From Actinomycetes bacterium (lineage in GTDB: Bacteria; Actinomycetota; Acidimicrobiia; Acidimicrobiales; Ilumatobacteraceae), in assembly GCA_025360105.1 (NCBI GenBank), contig JANYCT010000039.1, forward strand, positions 62,001 through 126,000: DNA of 64,000 nucleotides, written 5' to 3'. Of this stretch, positions 1 through 9,220 are shown piece by piece. The notes below the pieces were generated by a model that was not told the DNA's origin, ran no database searches, and saw nothing but the letters and a program-made list of their open reading frames with translations. A program made the translations under genes and the position numbers. Every line of letters begins with the position of its first letter. Position 1 is the stretch's first letter.

Positions 1-986
1 AAGCTCCACGGAGCGGCGTTCGCGATCATGCGCTTCATCGACGACGTGTCGTACTGAGCCTTCACGTCTCCAGGCAACGCGCAGATCATGCGGATGGGGG
101 TTGGCGCGCTGAACGTAGAGGTCACCTTGTGCGTAGAGACGATACGCAACCAGTCCTCCGGCGCAAATTTGCGTTGCAACACCACCGTTTGACCAAGTGC
201 TTGTGCCATGCCCATGAAACCGCCGGGGCCCGAGTGGTACAGCGGGCCGGTTGGCAGGTACACGTCGTCGCTGTTGTAACCGACGAATGCGACCATTGCG
301 CCCGACTGCTCGGCGTTACCGCCACCGCGACGCAGCGCGCCCTTCGGCTTACCGGTGGTTCCACTGGTGTAGATCATCGTGGCACCCGCCTCGGTGGCCG
401 CTGGGATCTCGGGCTCGCGGGCGCTCGCGGTGGCCATCAAGATGTCGGCACTCTCCATGCCCTCTGGCGCAGCACCGTCGAACACGAGAATGTGCTGCAC
501 CTGCGGGATGGATTCGCGAATGCGCTCGAATGTGCCGGCGAACTCGGCATCGACGTAGACAATGGTGGCGTCGCAGTGATCGGTGACGTAGGCCGCTTCC
601 TCGTCGGAAAGCCTGTAGTTCAACGGCACGGCAGTCACGCCGAGCTTGCGTGCGGCGTTGACCATGGTGACCAAACCGATGGAGTTCTGACCACACCAGA
701 CGACCTTGGTCTCGGGCGGCCGGGCACCGAACGCAATCAGGACGTTGGCGAGACGGTTGGCCTGATCGTTCAGTTCGGCGTATGTGAGCGTGGTGATCTT
801 GCCGCCCGCGCGATCGTCGATGACGGCCGCCTTGTCAGGCTGGATCTGCGCGTAGACGGTGAGGAAGTCGGGCATGTGCCCGTTCATAGCATGCAGGGCG
901 AGGCCACTCGCATCCCGAGCCATAGTGGAGAGCACTACGGGGATGTCGAACAGGCTTCGTACACGATCGAACAGGGACCGGCTCAT
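1..986 (-). CDS. AMP-forming acyl-CoA synthetase (partial, C-terminus off the left edge)
   Basis: The reading frame is open from a start at 986 to the window edge, giving 328 residues without a stop. It contains the adenylate-forming P-loop YTSGTTGKPKGA near residue 205 and other ANL-superfamily blocks (NYRLSDEEAAYV). These enzymes activate a carboxylic acid with ATP and load it on CoA. The catalytic C-terminal lysine subdomain is outside the window. The start is supported by a TACTGT hexamer 6 nt upstream. It is divergent from the MaoC gene at 1063, and neighbouring acyl-CoA genes suggest fatty-acid or steroid-type catabolism. The substrate cannot be told. Confidence 0.88.
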   Translation of the reverse strand, partial: MSRSLFDRVRSLFDIPVVLSTMARDASGLALHAMNGHMPDFLTVYAQIQPDKAAVIDDRAGGKITTLTYAELNDQANRLANVLIAFGARPPETKVVWCGQNSIGLVTMVNAARKLGVTAVPLNYRLSDEEAAYVTDHCDATIVYVDAEFAGTFERIRESIPQVQHILVFDGAAPEGMESADILMATASAREPEIPAATEAGATMIYTSGTTGKPKGALRRGGGNAEQSGAMVAFVGYNSDDVYLPTGPLYHSGPGGFMGMAQALGQTVVLQRKFAPEDWLRIVSTHKVTSTFSAPTPIRMICALPGDVKAQYDTSSMKRMIANAAPWS

Positions 987-992
987 GGCTGC

Positions 993-998
993 ACAGTA
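993..998 (-). promoter_or_regulatory. -10 element (TACTGT) of leaderless acyl-CoA synthetase gene
   Basis: TACTGT lies 6 nt before the ATG at 986, the spacing expected if transcription starts at the start codon. Similar TANNNT hexamers precede many operon-first genes in this window. Confidence 0.4.
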
Positions 999-1062
999 TC
1001 GGCCGACCCAGCCGCGACGCTCGTTTGCAACTGGCACGCGTTCACCTGCAACACTTTCGGGT

Positions 1063-1524
1063 ATGACAGTACGAGTGATCGACGGCATCGACGGCATCAA
1101 GGCGCTCATCGGCGAACACCTTGGGTACAGCCCCTACTTTGAGGTCACGCAGGAACGCGTGAACCTGTTCGCCGACGCCACCGGCGACCACCAGTGGATC
1201 CACATCGACGTCGAACGCGCGAAGAAGGAAAGCCCGTTCGGCGGGCCCATCGCCCACGGCTATCTCACCCTCTCCCTCGGGCCGGTGCTGTACCCGCAGG
1301 TGGTGCAGATCCGTGGCTTTTCGATGGGCGTGAACTACGGCGCGAACAAGATCCGCTTCATGTCGCCCGTGCCCGTTGGCGCCAATCTGCGCCTCGGCGT
1401 GAAGCTACTCGCGGTCGACGACATCGCCGGCGGCATACAGAGCACGATGGAGTTCACCTTCGAAGTCGAGGGCAACCCCAAGCCGGCGTGCGTCGCCGAG
1501 ATCATTTTCCGCAGCTACGTCTGA
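1063..1524 (+). CDS. MaoC family (R)-specific enoyl-CoA hydratase
   Basis: This 153-residue hotdog-fold protein carries the hydratase-2 motif around residues 39-50 (ATGDHQWIHID), with Asp42 and His47 as the expected catalytic pair. It also has the typical G-PIAHGYLTLSL stretch that follows. Family members hydrate trans-2-enoyl-CoA to (R)-3-hydroxyacyl-CoA in the cytoplasm. The ATG at 1063 gives the standard family length; the longer upstream frame has no family similarity. It is divergent from the acyl-CoA synthetase at 986 and sits in an acyl-CoA catabolism neighbourhood. Confidence 0.9.
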   Translation: MTVRVIDGIDGIKALIGEHLGYSPYFEVTQERVNLFADATGDHQWIHIDVERAKKESPFGGPIAHGYLTLSLGPVLYPQVVQIRGFSMGVNYGANKIRFMSPVPVGANLRLGVKLLAVDDIAGGIQSTMEFTFEVEGNPKPACVAEIIFRSYV

Positions 1525-1551
1525 GCTGAACCACGTTCGGGCGAGCACGTT

Positions 1552-2526
1552 TCAGCGGAAGTTCGGCATCACCTGGGTGGCGAACAACTCCATTGACGTG
1601 GTCTCGGGGTAGTCGCTGCACCACGGGATGAACCCGCGACACCCGAGCGCGATGTACGCAGCGATCTTCTCGCTCACCTGTTCGGGCGTACCCACCAAGT
1701 TTCCCGCGCGCCATGACTCGAACGGCTCACCATTGAGGCTCTTGCTGCCGGCCGCCACGATTTCCGCCTCAGTCTCACGCATGAACAACTCGGGCGACCA
1801 GGTTTTGCGAATGGTTTCTTCGTCACGGCCTACGGCAGCGCAATGGCCCTTGAGGATTTCTCGCTTTCGAGCCCACTCTTCGGGCTTGCCTCCCCAGTTG
1901 CTTGCATCGGCATGCTGGGCCACCACGCGCAACGTGAGCTGCTCTCCCCCACCACCGATCCAGATCGGCGGATGCGGTTGCTGCAGTGGCTTGGGGTCGC
2001 AGTTGGCGCGCACGAGTTTGTAGTACTTGCCGTCATAGGTGGTCTCGGGCTGCGACCACATCGACTTCACGATCTCCACGCTCTCGCGCAGCATGCCAAT
2101 GCGATCTTTCGGCGCGGGGAACTCGTACCCGTAGCCGCGGTATTCGAGCTCGTACCAGCCGGCCCCGATGCCCCAATCCAAGCGACCACCGGAGATGACA
2201 TCGACGGTGGACGTGATCTTGGCCAGCAGACCCGGCGAGCGATAACTGTTACAACCGACCATCTGGCCGAGACGGATGCGGCTGGTGCGCTGACTGATCG
2301 CGGCAATCGTGGTCCAGCACTCGAACACGGTTTCATGCGCTGGCCGAGGCACGTTGTGGAAGTGGTCGTACAACCAGATCGAGTCGTAGCCGAGTTGCTC
2401 GGCCAGAAGCGCGATGTCGACCGCCCGGTTCCACTTCGCCTCCGCTCCATCAATGGAGGACAACTCCATCTTCCAGCCCTGGGGCATGAACACACCAAAC
2501 GTCACATCAGCAACCATCTCAGTCAT
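1552..2526 (-). CDS. LLM-class F420-dependent oxidoreductase (Rv1855c-like)
   Basis: This 324-residue protein is a luciferase-like TIM barrel. It shows the family's conserved blocks: WLYDHFHNVP near residue 50, IRLGQMVGCNSYRSP, GGRLDWGIGAGWYELEYRGYG, and IGGGGEQLTLRVVAQHAD. It closely resembles the mycobacterial Rv1855c-type subgroup predicted to use coenzyme F420. The substrate is unknown. Position 2526 was chosen over the longer frame (2571) because TAGGGT lies 7 nt upstream, the leaderless pattern seen elsewhere here. It is divergent from the acyl-CoA ligase at 2623. Confidence 0.85.
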   Translation of the reverse strand: MTEMVADVTFGVFMPQGWKMELSSIDGAEAKWNRAVDIALLAEQLGYDSIWLYDHFHNVPRPAHETVFECWTTIAAISQRTSRIRLGQMVGCNSYRSPGLLAKITSTVDVISGGRLDWGIGAGWYELEYRGYGYEFPAPKDRIGMLRESVEIVKSMWSQPETTYDGKYYKLVRANCDPKPLQQPHPPIWIGGGGEQLTLRVVAQHADASNWGGKPEEWARKREILKGHCAAVGRDEETIRKTWSPELFMRETEAEIVAAGSKSLNGEPFESWRAGNLVGTPEQVSEKIAAYIALGCRGFIPWCSDYPETTSMELFATQVMPNFR

Positions 2527-2533
2527 GACCCGA

Positions 2534-2539
2534 ACCCTA
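2534..2539 (-). promoter_or_regulatory. -10 element (TAGGGT) of leaderless LLM oxidoreductase gene
   Basis: TAGGGT lies 7 nt upstream of the ATG at 2526 and helps decide that start. Confidence 0.4.
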
Positions 2540-2608
2540 TGGCCCTCGCTGCTCGATGACACACAAATCACCGCTGTGGCGAATTCGCTTCATCGCCCGA
2601 CCTGCCCC

Positions 2609-2614
2609 TAGCTT
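2609..2614 (+). promoter_or_regulatory. -10 element (TAGCTT) of leaderless acyl-CoA ligase gene
   Basis: TAGCTT lies 8 nt upstream of the ATG at 2623. No Shine-Dalgarno sequence is visible between them. Confidence 0.4.
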
Positions 2615-2622
2615 GCCCCCTC

Positions 2623-4254
2623 ATGGAAACCACCACAGTCGACTTCAGCGTGGGCGATATTCACGAGGCCATTGCCGCCACTCGCCCTGACGAACTATGT
2701 CTGGTCTTTCGCGATCGTCGACTGACGTGGGCCGATGTCACCGACCGCACACGGCGTCTCGCCAACTACTTGCATGCTCAAGGACTCGGCTGCCACAACG
2801 AACGCAGCGCTCTGCACGGCTCCGAGAGTGGACAGGATCACCTTGCCATCTATCTACATAACGGCAACGAATACCTCGAAGCGATGCTCGGCGCATTCAA
2901 GGCACGCGTTGCCCCGCTGAACGTGAACTACCGCTATGTCGCCGAAGAGCTTCACTACCTGCTCAACGATTCGCAGGCGTCGGCGATGGTGGTGCACTCG
3001 CAGTTCGCCCCCACCTTGGCCGAGGTGCTGGCCGAGATGCCGTCGCTGCGCGTCATCCTGCAGGTGCCCGATGAATCGGGCAACGCGCTACTCCCCGGCG
3101 CTATGTGGTACGAGGATGCGCTGGCACAGTCGTCGAACGAGCGCCCGCCGGTCACGCCGTCGGGCGACGATCTGTACATTCTCTACACGGGCGGCACCAC
3201 CGGCATGCCCAAGGGCGTGCTGTGGCGTGGTGGCGATGCCGTCGTCGAATGCTTCGGCGGATCAAAGACTGCGACCTCGCTCGACGAGTTCGCCGCCGAG
3301 GCCGTTGGTGGTCTTCGTGCGCTATTGGCGCCACCGTTCATGCACGGCGCCGGGCATTGGATGAGCTTTCGTACGTGGAACTCAGGGGGCACGATCTTTG
3401 TACAGGAGTCACCCGACCGGCTCGACCCGGTCGATGTCTGGGGCCTGATCGAGCGCGAGCGACTCAACTTCTTGCTCATCGTCGGCGATGCGTTCGCGCG
3501 GCCGCTGCTCGACGAGCTGAACCGCCACGAGTACGACCTTTCGAGCCTCACGGTGGTGTTGTCTGGCGGAGCACCGTTGTCGGCCAATCTGAAAGAGGAG
3601 TTCCTCCGCTACCTGCCCACGCTGATGATCGTCGACGGGCTCGGTTCGTCCGAGGCCGGCGGACAGCTGTCGCAGGTCTCGGTTGGCGCCAACGCAACCA
3701 CGGGCACCTTCCCGATCAGCCCAGGCAACCATGTGCTCTCGGGCGACCTCGACCGCGAACTGGCGGCTGGCGAGGACGAGCTCGGTTGGCTCGCCAAGAG
3801 TGGGCGCCTCGCACTCGGGTACCTCGGTGACCCGGTGAAGACTGCCCGCACCTACCCCGTGGTCAACGGCGTGCGCTATGCAGTCCCCGGCGATCGTGCG
3901 AAGCTGCGCGGCGACGGCACCATCGAACTGCACGGGCGCGACAGCGTCACGATCAACAGCGGCGGCGAGAAGATCTTCGCCGAAGAGGTCGAGGCAGCGC
4001 TCAAGGCCCACCAGGGCGTGTATGACTGCGTCGTCGCCGGTCGCCCGAGCGATCGTTGGGGAAACGAGGTGGTTGCGGTGGTCCGTATCCGCGAGGGTTA
4101 CACGGTGAGCGAGGCCGATCTCCTCACCGAGGCGGCCCGTCACATCGCCCGCTACAAGTTGCCGAAGGCGTTCGTCTTCGTCGACCATATCGAGCGCTCC
4201 CCCAGCGGCAAGGCCGACTACCGCTGGGCCAAGCAGACCGCCGCCCAACACTGA
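2623..4254 (+). CDS. FadD17/FadD19-like acyl-CoA synthetase
   Basis: This 543-residue adenylate-forming ligase has the variant P-loop LYTGGTTGMPKGV at about residues 187-199. The GG (rather than SG) variant and following WRGGD are typical of the actinobacterial FadD17/FadD19 subgroup, which activates sterol side-chain or branched acids. The AMP-binding block GSSEAGGQ and the C-terminal catalytic lysine (SPSGKADYRW, about residue 530) are both present, so the enzyme looks complete. It is cytoplasmic. An EthA-like monooxygenase follows 92 bp downstream on the same strand. The assignment to sterol substrates is only by subgroup resemblance. Confidence 0.88.
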   Translation: METTTVDFSVGDIHEAIAATRPDELCLVFRDRRLTWADVTDRTRRLANYLHAQGLGCHNERSALHGSESGQDHLAIYLHNGNEYLEAMLGAFKARVAPLNVNYRYVAEELHYLLNDSQASAMVVHSQFAPTLAEVLAEMPSLRVILQVPDESGNALLPGAMWYEDALAQSSNERPPVTPSGDDLYILYTGGTTGMPKGVLWRGGDAVVECFGGSKTATSLDEFAAEAVGGLRALLAPPFMHGAGHWMSFRTWNSGGTIFVQESPDRLDPVDVWGLIERERLNFLLIVGDAFARPLLDELNRHEYDLSSLTVVLSGGAPLSANLKEEFLRYLPTLMIVDGLGSSEAGGQLSQVSVGANATTGTFPISPGNHVLSGDLDRELAAGEDELGWLAKSGRLALGYLGDPVKTARTYPVVNGVRYAVPGDRAKLRGDGTIELHGRDSVTINSGGEKIFAEEVEAALKAHQGVYDCVVAGRPSDRWGNEVVAVVRIREGYTVSEADLLTEAARHIARYKLPKAFVFVDHIERSPSGKADYRWAKQTAAQH

Positions 4255-4346
4255 CGCGCCGGCTGCGGTCGGGCCTCGACGCATCGCCGAAAGTAGAGTG
4301 CGCAGGGCGTGCCGATCAGCGCGCAGCGGATGCGAAGGACGAAGCG

Positions 4347-5840
4347 ATGATTGTTGAGCATTTCGATGTGATGGTGGTCGGCGCCGGACTTTCTGGTATC
4401 GGTGCTGGTTATCACCTCCAGGCCGAGTGCCCGGATCGCAGCTATGTCATTCTCGAGGGCCGTGACGACATCGGCGGAACGTGGGATCTGTTCCGATATC
4501 CGGGCGTGCGATCCGACAGCGACATGCACACGCTGGGGTACAGCTTTAAGCCGTGGACCGATGCCAAAAGCATCGCCGACGGACCGTCGATCATGCGGTA
4601 CCTGCGTGACACCATTGCCGAGTTCGGCATCGACAAGCACATTCGCTACGGACATCTGGTGCAACATGCCGAGTGGTCGAGCGACGACGCGCGCTGGACC
4701 GTGCGGGCCCAGCGCACCCACACCGGCGAGACCGTCTCGATCACTTGCGGCTACCTGTTCATGTGCTCGGGCTACTACAGCTACAAGGGCGGCTACACAC
4801 CCGAGTTCGCCGGCATCGACCGTTTCGGTGGTCAGATCGTGCATCCGCAGTCGTGGCCCGAGGACCTCGACTACAGCGCCAAGCGCGTGGTGGTCATTGG
4901 CTCCGGAGCGACTGCGATGACCCTGATCCCGGCCATGGCACACACCGCTGGCCACGTGACCATGCTGCAGCGCTCACCCACCTACGTGGTGGCCCGGCCC
5001 GATCAGGATCCCGTGGCCAACGCACTGCGCAAGGTGCTGCCCGACAAGGCGGCGTACAACCTGACCCGGATGAAGAACACTGCGCTGCAACAGATGATCT
5101 ACAAGCGCACGCGGAGTAAGCCTGCGGAGGTCAAGGCCAGGCTCGTCGAGATGGTGGGCAAGGAACTCGGCCCCGATTACGACGTGGCCAAGCACTTCAC
5201 CCCGAGCTACAACCCATGGGACCAGCGACTCTGCCTGGTGCCGAACGGCGATCTGTTCCAGGCGATCCGATCGGGCACGGCCTCGGTGGTCACTGACGAG
5301 ATCGACACCTTCACCGAGACCGGCATCAACCTCAAGTCCGGGCAGCATCTCGACGCCGACATCATCGTGACGGCCACTGGTCTGCAGATGGTCACGCTGG
5401 GCGAGATGGACTTCGTCGTCGACGGCGAGCCGGTCGATTTCTCGAAGACCTGGACCTACAAAGGTTTCGCATACTCGGGCGTCCCGAATCTGGCTTCGTC
5501 GTTTGGATACATCAACGCTTCGTGGACGCTTCGCGCGGACCTCACCTGCGAATATGTCTGTCGCCTGCTGAACCATATGCGCGCCACCGGCACGCAGCAG
5601 TGCACGCCAACGCTGCGGCCCACCGATATGTCGATGCCCGAGCGAGCCTGGATCGAGGGCTTCTCGGCTGGCTACATGGCCCGTTCGATGCACCTGATGC
5701 CGCGACAGGGTGACCACGAACCGTGGGTCAACCCGCAGAACTACAACAGCGACAAGAAAATGTTCCGCAAATCGCCGCTCGACGACGGCGCGATGCGGTT
5801 CACGCGTGCTCGAACGTCTGCGTCGGCGCACCGGTCATAG
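4347..5840 (+). CDS. Flavin-containing (Baeyer-Villiger) monooxygenase, EthA-like
   Basis: This 497-residue protein has an N-terminal FAD Rossmann motif (VVGAGLSGIGAG, residues 10-21) and GRDDIGGTWDLFRYPG. The Baeyer-Villiger fingerprint FGGQIVHPQSWP spans residues 160-171 and fits FxGxxxHxxxWP exactly. A second NADPH-binding Rossmann motif (VVVIGSGATA) follows at 181-190. Family members use NADPH and O2 to convert ketones to esters or to S-oxygenate thioamides. The ATG at 4347 was chosen because it is preceded by an AAGGACG-like ribosome site and gives family length; the frame extends further upstream without similarity. It probably belongs with the acyl-CoA ligase upstream. Confidence 0.88.
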   Translation: MIVEHFDVMVVGAGLSGIGAGYHLQAECPDRSYVILEGRDDIGGTWDLFRYPGVRSDSDMHTLGYSFKPWTDAKSIADGPSIMRYLRDTIAEFGIDKHIRYGHLVQHAEWSSDDARWTVRAQRTHTGETVSITCGYLFMCSGYYSYKGGYTPEFAGIDRFGGQIVHPQSWPEDLDYSAKRVVVIGSGATAMTLIPAMAHTAGHVTMLQRSPTYVVARPDQDPVANALRKVLPDKAAYNLTRMKNTALQQMIYKRTRSKPAEVKARLVEMVGKELGPDYDVAKHFTPSYNPWDQRLCLVPNGDLFQAIRSGTASVVTDEIDTFTETGINLKSGQHLDADIIVTATGLQMVTLGEMDFVVDGEPVDFSKTWTYKGFAYSGVPNLASSFGYINASWTLRADLTCEYVCRLLNHMRATGTQQCTPTLRPTDMSMPERAWIEGFSAGYMARSMHLMPRQGDHEPWVNPQNYNSDKKMFRKSPLDDGAMRFTRARTSASAHRS

Positions 5841-5865
5841 CAGCGCGTCGATCCGGCCTAGTCAG

Positions 5866-7086
5866 CTACAGCGGCAGATCGCCAGTGGCCTTCTTCGTGT
5901 TGCCGTTGTCGTTCCACGCAGCAATGGTGCGCTGCGCGATGCGCATCTGGTGGATCTCGTCGGCGCCGTCGGCGAAGCGACTCCATCGTGCCTGCATCAG
6001 CATGCCAGCCAGCGGCGTGTCGGTTGAGTAACCGAGCGCACCGTGCACCTGCACCGCGCGATCGATGATGCGCCACAAGCTGTTGGCCACGAAGTGTTTC
6101 GCCATCGAGACCTCGCTGGTGAAGTCCATCTTGTTCTCGATCTTGTACGCGGCGTGCAGCACCATCAACTTGCTCTGATAGAGCTCCATCGCCGAATCGG
6201 CGATGAGCCACTGGATGCCCTGCTTCTCGGCGAGGTACGAGCCATGGCTGTAACGCTCCATCGAACGCTGCACCATCATGTCGAGCGCCATTTCGGCCTG
6301 ACCCAGCCAACGCATGCAGTGCGCCAGGCGTGCCGGCCCAAGTCGGTACTGCCCGAGCAGATGCCCTTGGCCCTGCCCACCGAGCATGTTGGCTGCGGGT
6401 ACGCGTAGATCCTCGATGAGGATCTCGCAGTGATTGTGGCCACCGCTCATCGTCTGCACATCGCGCACGATGGTCCAGCCGGGGCTGGGTAGATCGACGA
6501 TGAAACAGCTGTTGGCTGCCTGCGGGATATCGGGGTCTTCCTCGGTGCGGGCCACAAGCAGCGCGAACTTGGCGCCACGGGCGCCGCTGATGAACCACTT
6601 GTGACCGTTGATGATCCACTCGTCGCCGTCGCGATACGCGTACGTCTTGATGAGCGTGGGGTCGCTACCGGCCACCTCGGGCTCGGTCATCGCGAAACAG
6701 CTGCGTGTCGTGCCCTCGCACAACGGACGTAGATACTTCTCTTTTTGCTCGTCGGTACCCCAATGTTCGAGCGTGTGCTGGTTGCCTTCGTCGGGCGCCT
6801 GCGCGTTCAACACGAACGGACCGATGCCCACCTTGGCGGCCTCGGCCGACACGGCGGCCATTGCCGTGGGCCCCAACGCCATCCCGCCCCACTCCTTGGG
6901 CATGTGTGGCAGCCAGAGACCCCATTCCTCCTTGGCCTTGTAGCGCAGTTTGCCGATGGTCTTGACCACCTCGGCACGATCGTTCTGGTCGGTGGCGTCC
7001 CAACGCGGGCGCACGACTTCGTCCATGAACTGACGCACTTTCATGCGAATCTCTTCCACCTCTGGCGGGAATGTGAAGTCGATCAT
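5866..7086 (-). CDS. Acyl-CoA dehydrogenase
   Basis: This 406-residue flavoprotein has the acyl-CoA dehydrogenase signature CFAMTEPEVAGSDPT near residue 130. It also has the C-terminal block VHGALGYSTDTPL and RFADGADEIHQMRIA. Length and layout match the ACAD10/11-type or FadE group of bacterial enzymes, which introduce the alpha-beta double bond of acyl-CoA and pass electrons to ETF. A GGAGG Shine-Dalgarno sequence sits 5-6 nt upstream of the ATG at 7086. It converges with the monooxygenase at 5840 and is divergent from menG. The substrate range is unknown. Confidence 0.9.
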   Translation of the reverse strand: MIDFTFPPEVEEIRMKVRQFMDEVVRPRWDATDQNDRAEVVKTIGKLRYKAKEEWGLWLPHMPKEWGGMALGPTAMAAVSAEAAKVGIGPFVLNAQAPDEGNQHTLEHWGTDEQKEKYLRPLCEGTTRSCFAMTEPEVAGSDPTLIKTYAYRDGDEWIINGHKWFISGARGAKFALLVARTEEDPDIPQAANSCFIVDLPSPGWTIVRDVQTMSGGHNHCEILIEDLRVPAANMLGGQGQGHLLGQYRLGPARLAHCMRWLGQAEMALDMMVQRSMERYSHGSYLAEKQGIQWLIADSAMELYQSKLMVLHAAYKIENKMDFTSEVSMAKHFVANSLWRIIDRAVQVHGALGYSTDTPLAGMLMQARWSRFADGADEIHQMRIAQRTIAAWNDNGNTKKATGDLPL

Positions 7087-7177
7087 GAGGGCCTCCGGTG
7101 AATGTGTGCGGCAACCAACCGCAGGCGACGCACCGAGTCTCGTCGGTCACACCCGCGTTGCGCCACTCGTTCGGCCG

Positions 7178-7183
7178 TAGCCT
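7178..7183 (+). promoter_or_regulatory. -10 element (TAGCCT) of leaderless menG
   Basis: TAGCCT lies 7 nt upstream of the ATG at 7191 and supports that start over the longer open frame. Confidence 0.4.
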
Positions 7184-7190
7184 GCAGGCG

Positions 7191-7895
7191 ATGACGAAAT
7201 CCACATGGGATCGAGAAACGTTGCCCCAAGGTGACGAGAAGGTAGTTGCTGTCCGGCAGATGTTCGACAGCATCGCCCCGCGCTACGACATGGTGAACCG
7301 CATCATGACATTCCGTCTCGACGTGCGCTGGAGGCGCAAGGCGGTGCGATTGCTGGCGCTGCCACCCGGAAGCCGGGTGCTCGATCTGGCAAGCGGCACC
7401 GGTGACCTGTGCATCGATCTCACCCGCGCCGGGTATCGGCCCCTGTCAGTGGACCTCAGCTTCGGGATGCTCGCCGCCGACCGCAGTGGATCGCCTCGCG
7501 CCCAGGCCGACATTCTGAACATGCCCTTCCCCGATGCGAGCGTCGATGGAGTCACGTGCGGCTTTGCATTACGCAATCTTGTTGACCTACCGGCCTTCTT
7601 CAACGAGCTCGGACGCGTCGTGCGCCCCGGCGGCCGCATCGCGCTGCTTGATGTTGGCATCCCCAAGAATCGTGTCGTTCGTACCGGCCATGGTTTCTAT
7701 TTCGGCAAAGTTGTGCCCAAGATCGGCGGGTTGCTCAGCGACAAGGCGGCGTACCGCTACCTCCCCAAGAGCGTGGCGTACCTGCCGTCGGCTGCGGTGA
7801 TGGTTGAGGCGCTGCGCGCCGCCGGATTTTCTGACGCCACGCATCAATTGCTGAGCGGCGGCATCACGCAACTGTTGCTCGGCACGCGGTCGTAG
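7191..7895 (+). CDS. menG: Demethylmenaquinone methyltransferase
   Basis: This 234-residue class I SAM methyltransferase has the UbiE/MenG opening FDSIAPRYDMVNRIMTF and the SAM-binding motif VLDLASGTGDLCIDL. It also has GFALRNL and the family-specific LSDKAAYRYLPKSVAYLP. MenG performs the last step of menaquinone synthesis, C-methylating demethylmenaquinone at the membrane surface. The start at 7191 follows TAGCCT by 7 nt; the upstream extension lacks similarity. menF follows after 14 bp, so the two are probably co-transcribed. Confidence 0.93.
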   Translation: MTKSTWDRETLPQGDEKVVAVRQMFDSIAPRYDMVNRIMTFRLDVRWRRKAVRLLALPPGSRVLDLASGTGDLCIDLTRAGYRPLSVDLSFGMLAADRSGSPRAQADILNMPFPDASVDGVTCGFALRNLVDLPAFFNELGRVVRPGGRIALLDVGIPKNRVVRTGHGFYFGKVVPKIGGLLSDKAAYRYLPKSVAYLPSAAVMVEALRAAGFSDATHQLLSGGITQLLLGTRS

Positions 7896-7909
7896 CCCGA
7901 GTCGATTCC

Positions 7910-9088
7910 GTGCGCGCCGTCACCACCGTCTTCGACAGGGACGTCGATCTCAACAACTTCGCAGGACCGGATGGATTTCTGTTCGTTCGCGACGGCGTTG
8001 GCCTGGCCGGACGCGGTGTGGCGGCGCGGGTGGAAGCCGACGCAGCACATGAGCTGCTGACCTCGATCGAGTGCGAGGACTACGTCGGTGCCGCCGGCTG
8101 CGGACCCGTGGCGATTGGGGTACTCCCGTTCAAACCCGGCGCATCCGCGAAGCTCGTGATCCCTTCCGTCACCATCGGCAAGGGCGCCAACGGCCAGCAA
8201 TGGATCACGATCATCGATGGTGCAGATGTTCCTGAAGCTGCCGCCGTCCCAGAGCCAACGGCAGCTGAGTTCAGCGTGCGACCGGGCGTCGACGTGGCCA
8301 CATATCTGGCGGCTGTGGCATCGGCGCGCGATGCAGTACGGGCGGGCACGCTCGACAAGGCGGTGATCGCCCGCGACATCGTCATCACGTGCACCGAGCC
8401 CATCGACGTGCACGCTGTCATGTTGCGCCTTCGCGCCAGCTTCGGTTCGAGCTACCGATACGCGATCGACGGGTTCGTCGGCGCATCGCCCGAGCTGCTC
8501 GTTGGCCTCGATGGTTCCACCGTCACATCGCATCCGTTGGCCGGCACCACACCGCGCACCGGCGATCCTTCCACCGATGCCCGCCTTGCATCCGAATTAG
8601 TGGCGAGCCCCAAGAACCAAATCGAGCATCGAATCGTGATCGACGTCGTGCACGACACGCTGCTGCCGTGGGCGAGCTATCTCGACTGGGAGCCCGAACC
8701 GTCGATTGTTGCCGTTGCAAATGTTCAGCATCTCGGCACGCGAATGGAGGGCCAGCTCTCGCAACCGTGTCCCGATGTCTTGACGCTCGCCCGAGCGCTG
8801 TCGCCCACGCCCGCCCTCGGGGGGCACCCACAGGGTGCCGCGCTCGAACTCATCGAGCGGGTCGAGGGCTTCCGGCGAGGCCGCTACGGCGGCGCAGTCG
8901 GCTGGGTCGATTCACGCGGCAACGGCACGTGGGCAGTGGCGATTCGGTGTGCAGAGTTCTCGCAGGACCGTCGTCAGGCACGGTTGTTCGCCGGCGGAGG
9001 CATTGTGGCCGACAGCGAGCCATTGGCCGAGCTCGCCGAGACGCAAGCCAAGTTTCAGGCGATGCTGTCGGCCATCATTCGCCCCTGA
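7910..9088 (+). CDS. menF: Isochorismate synthase
   Basis: This 392-residue protein belongs to the chorismate-utilising family. The C-terminal catalytic domain shows GASPELLVGL, HPLAGTTPRTG, SPTPALGGHPQG, GRYGGAVGWVD and the closing block FAGGGIVADSEP. It converts chorismate to isochorismate, the entry step of the menaquinone pathway. The GTG start at 7910 is 14 bp after menG. The N-terminal 130 residues are poorly conserved, as is usual for MenF/EntC proteins. Placement between menG and menD favours MenF over a siderophore or salicylate role. Confidence 0.92.
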   Translation: MRAVTTVFDRDVDLNNFAGPDGFLFVRDGVGLAGRGVAARVEADAAHELLTSIECEDYVGAAGCGPVAIGVLPFKPGASAKLVIPSVTIGKGANGQQWITIIDGADVPEAAAVPEPTAAEFSVRPGVDVATYLAAVASARDAVRAGTLDKAVIARDIVITCTEPIDVHAVMLRLRASFGSSYRYAIDGFVGASPELLVGLDGSTVTSHPLAGTTPRTGDPSTDARLASELVASPKNQIEHRIVIDVVHDTLLPWASYLDWEPEPSIVAVANVQHLGTRMEGQLSQPCPDVLTLARALSPTPALGGHPQGAALELIERVEGFRRGRYGGAVGWVDSRGNGTWAVAIRCAEFSQDRRQARLFAGGGIVADSEPLAELAETQAKFQAMLSAIIRP

Positions 9089-9220
9089 GCGCCGTTGGGT
9101 TGAGGCGCATGAGACTCGGGGGCTGGCAGTGGTTCCGTGCTCTCCAGGGCGCAATTCACTGCCGAGGTGACCCGACCCGGCGGCAAGCGTCACGCGTCGT
9201 TGGGCTATTGCAGAACGCCG

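Noticed and set aside
129-1142. 337-residue plus-strand open frame at the left end
   Set aside because: It is antisense to a clear acyl-CoA synthetase with YTSGTTGKPKGA; no family match in this frame.
3409-4284. 291-residue minus-strand frame within the acyl-CoA ligase
   Set aside because: Composition is that of a shadow frame in GC-rich coding DNA; the plus-strand ligase is intact across it.
4974-5831. 285-residue minus-strand frame within the EthA-like monooxygenase
   Set aside because: Shadow; the monooxygenase motifs on the plus strand run through the whole region.
9092-9111. GCGCC/GGCGC stem after menF as terminator
   Set aside because: The stem is only 5 bp with a 10-nt loop and no T-tract; too weak to list.
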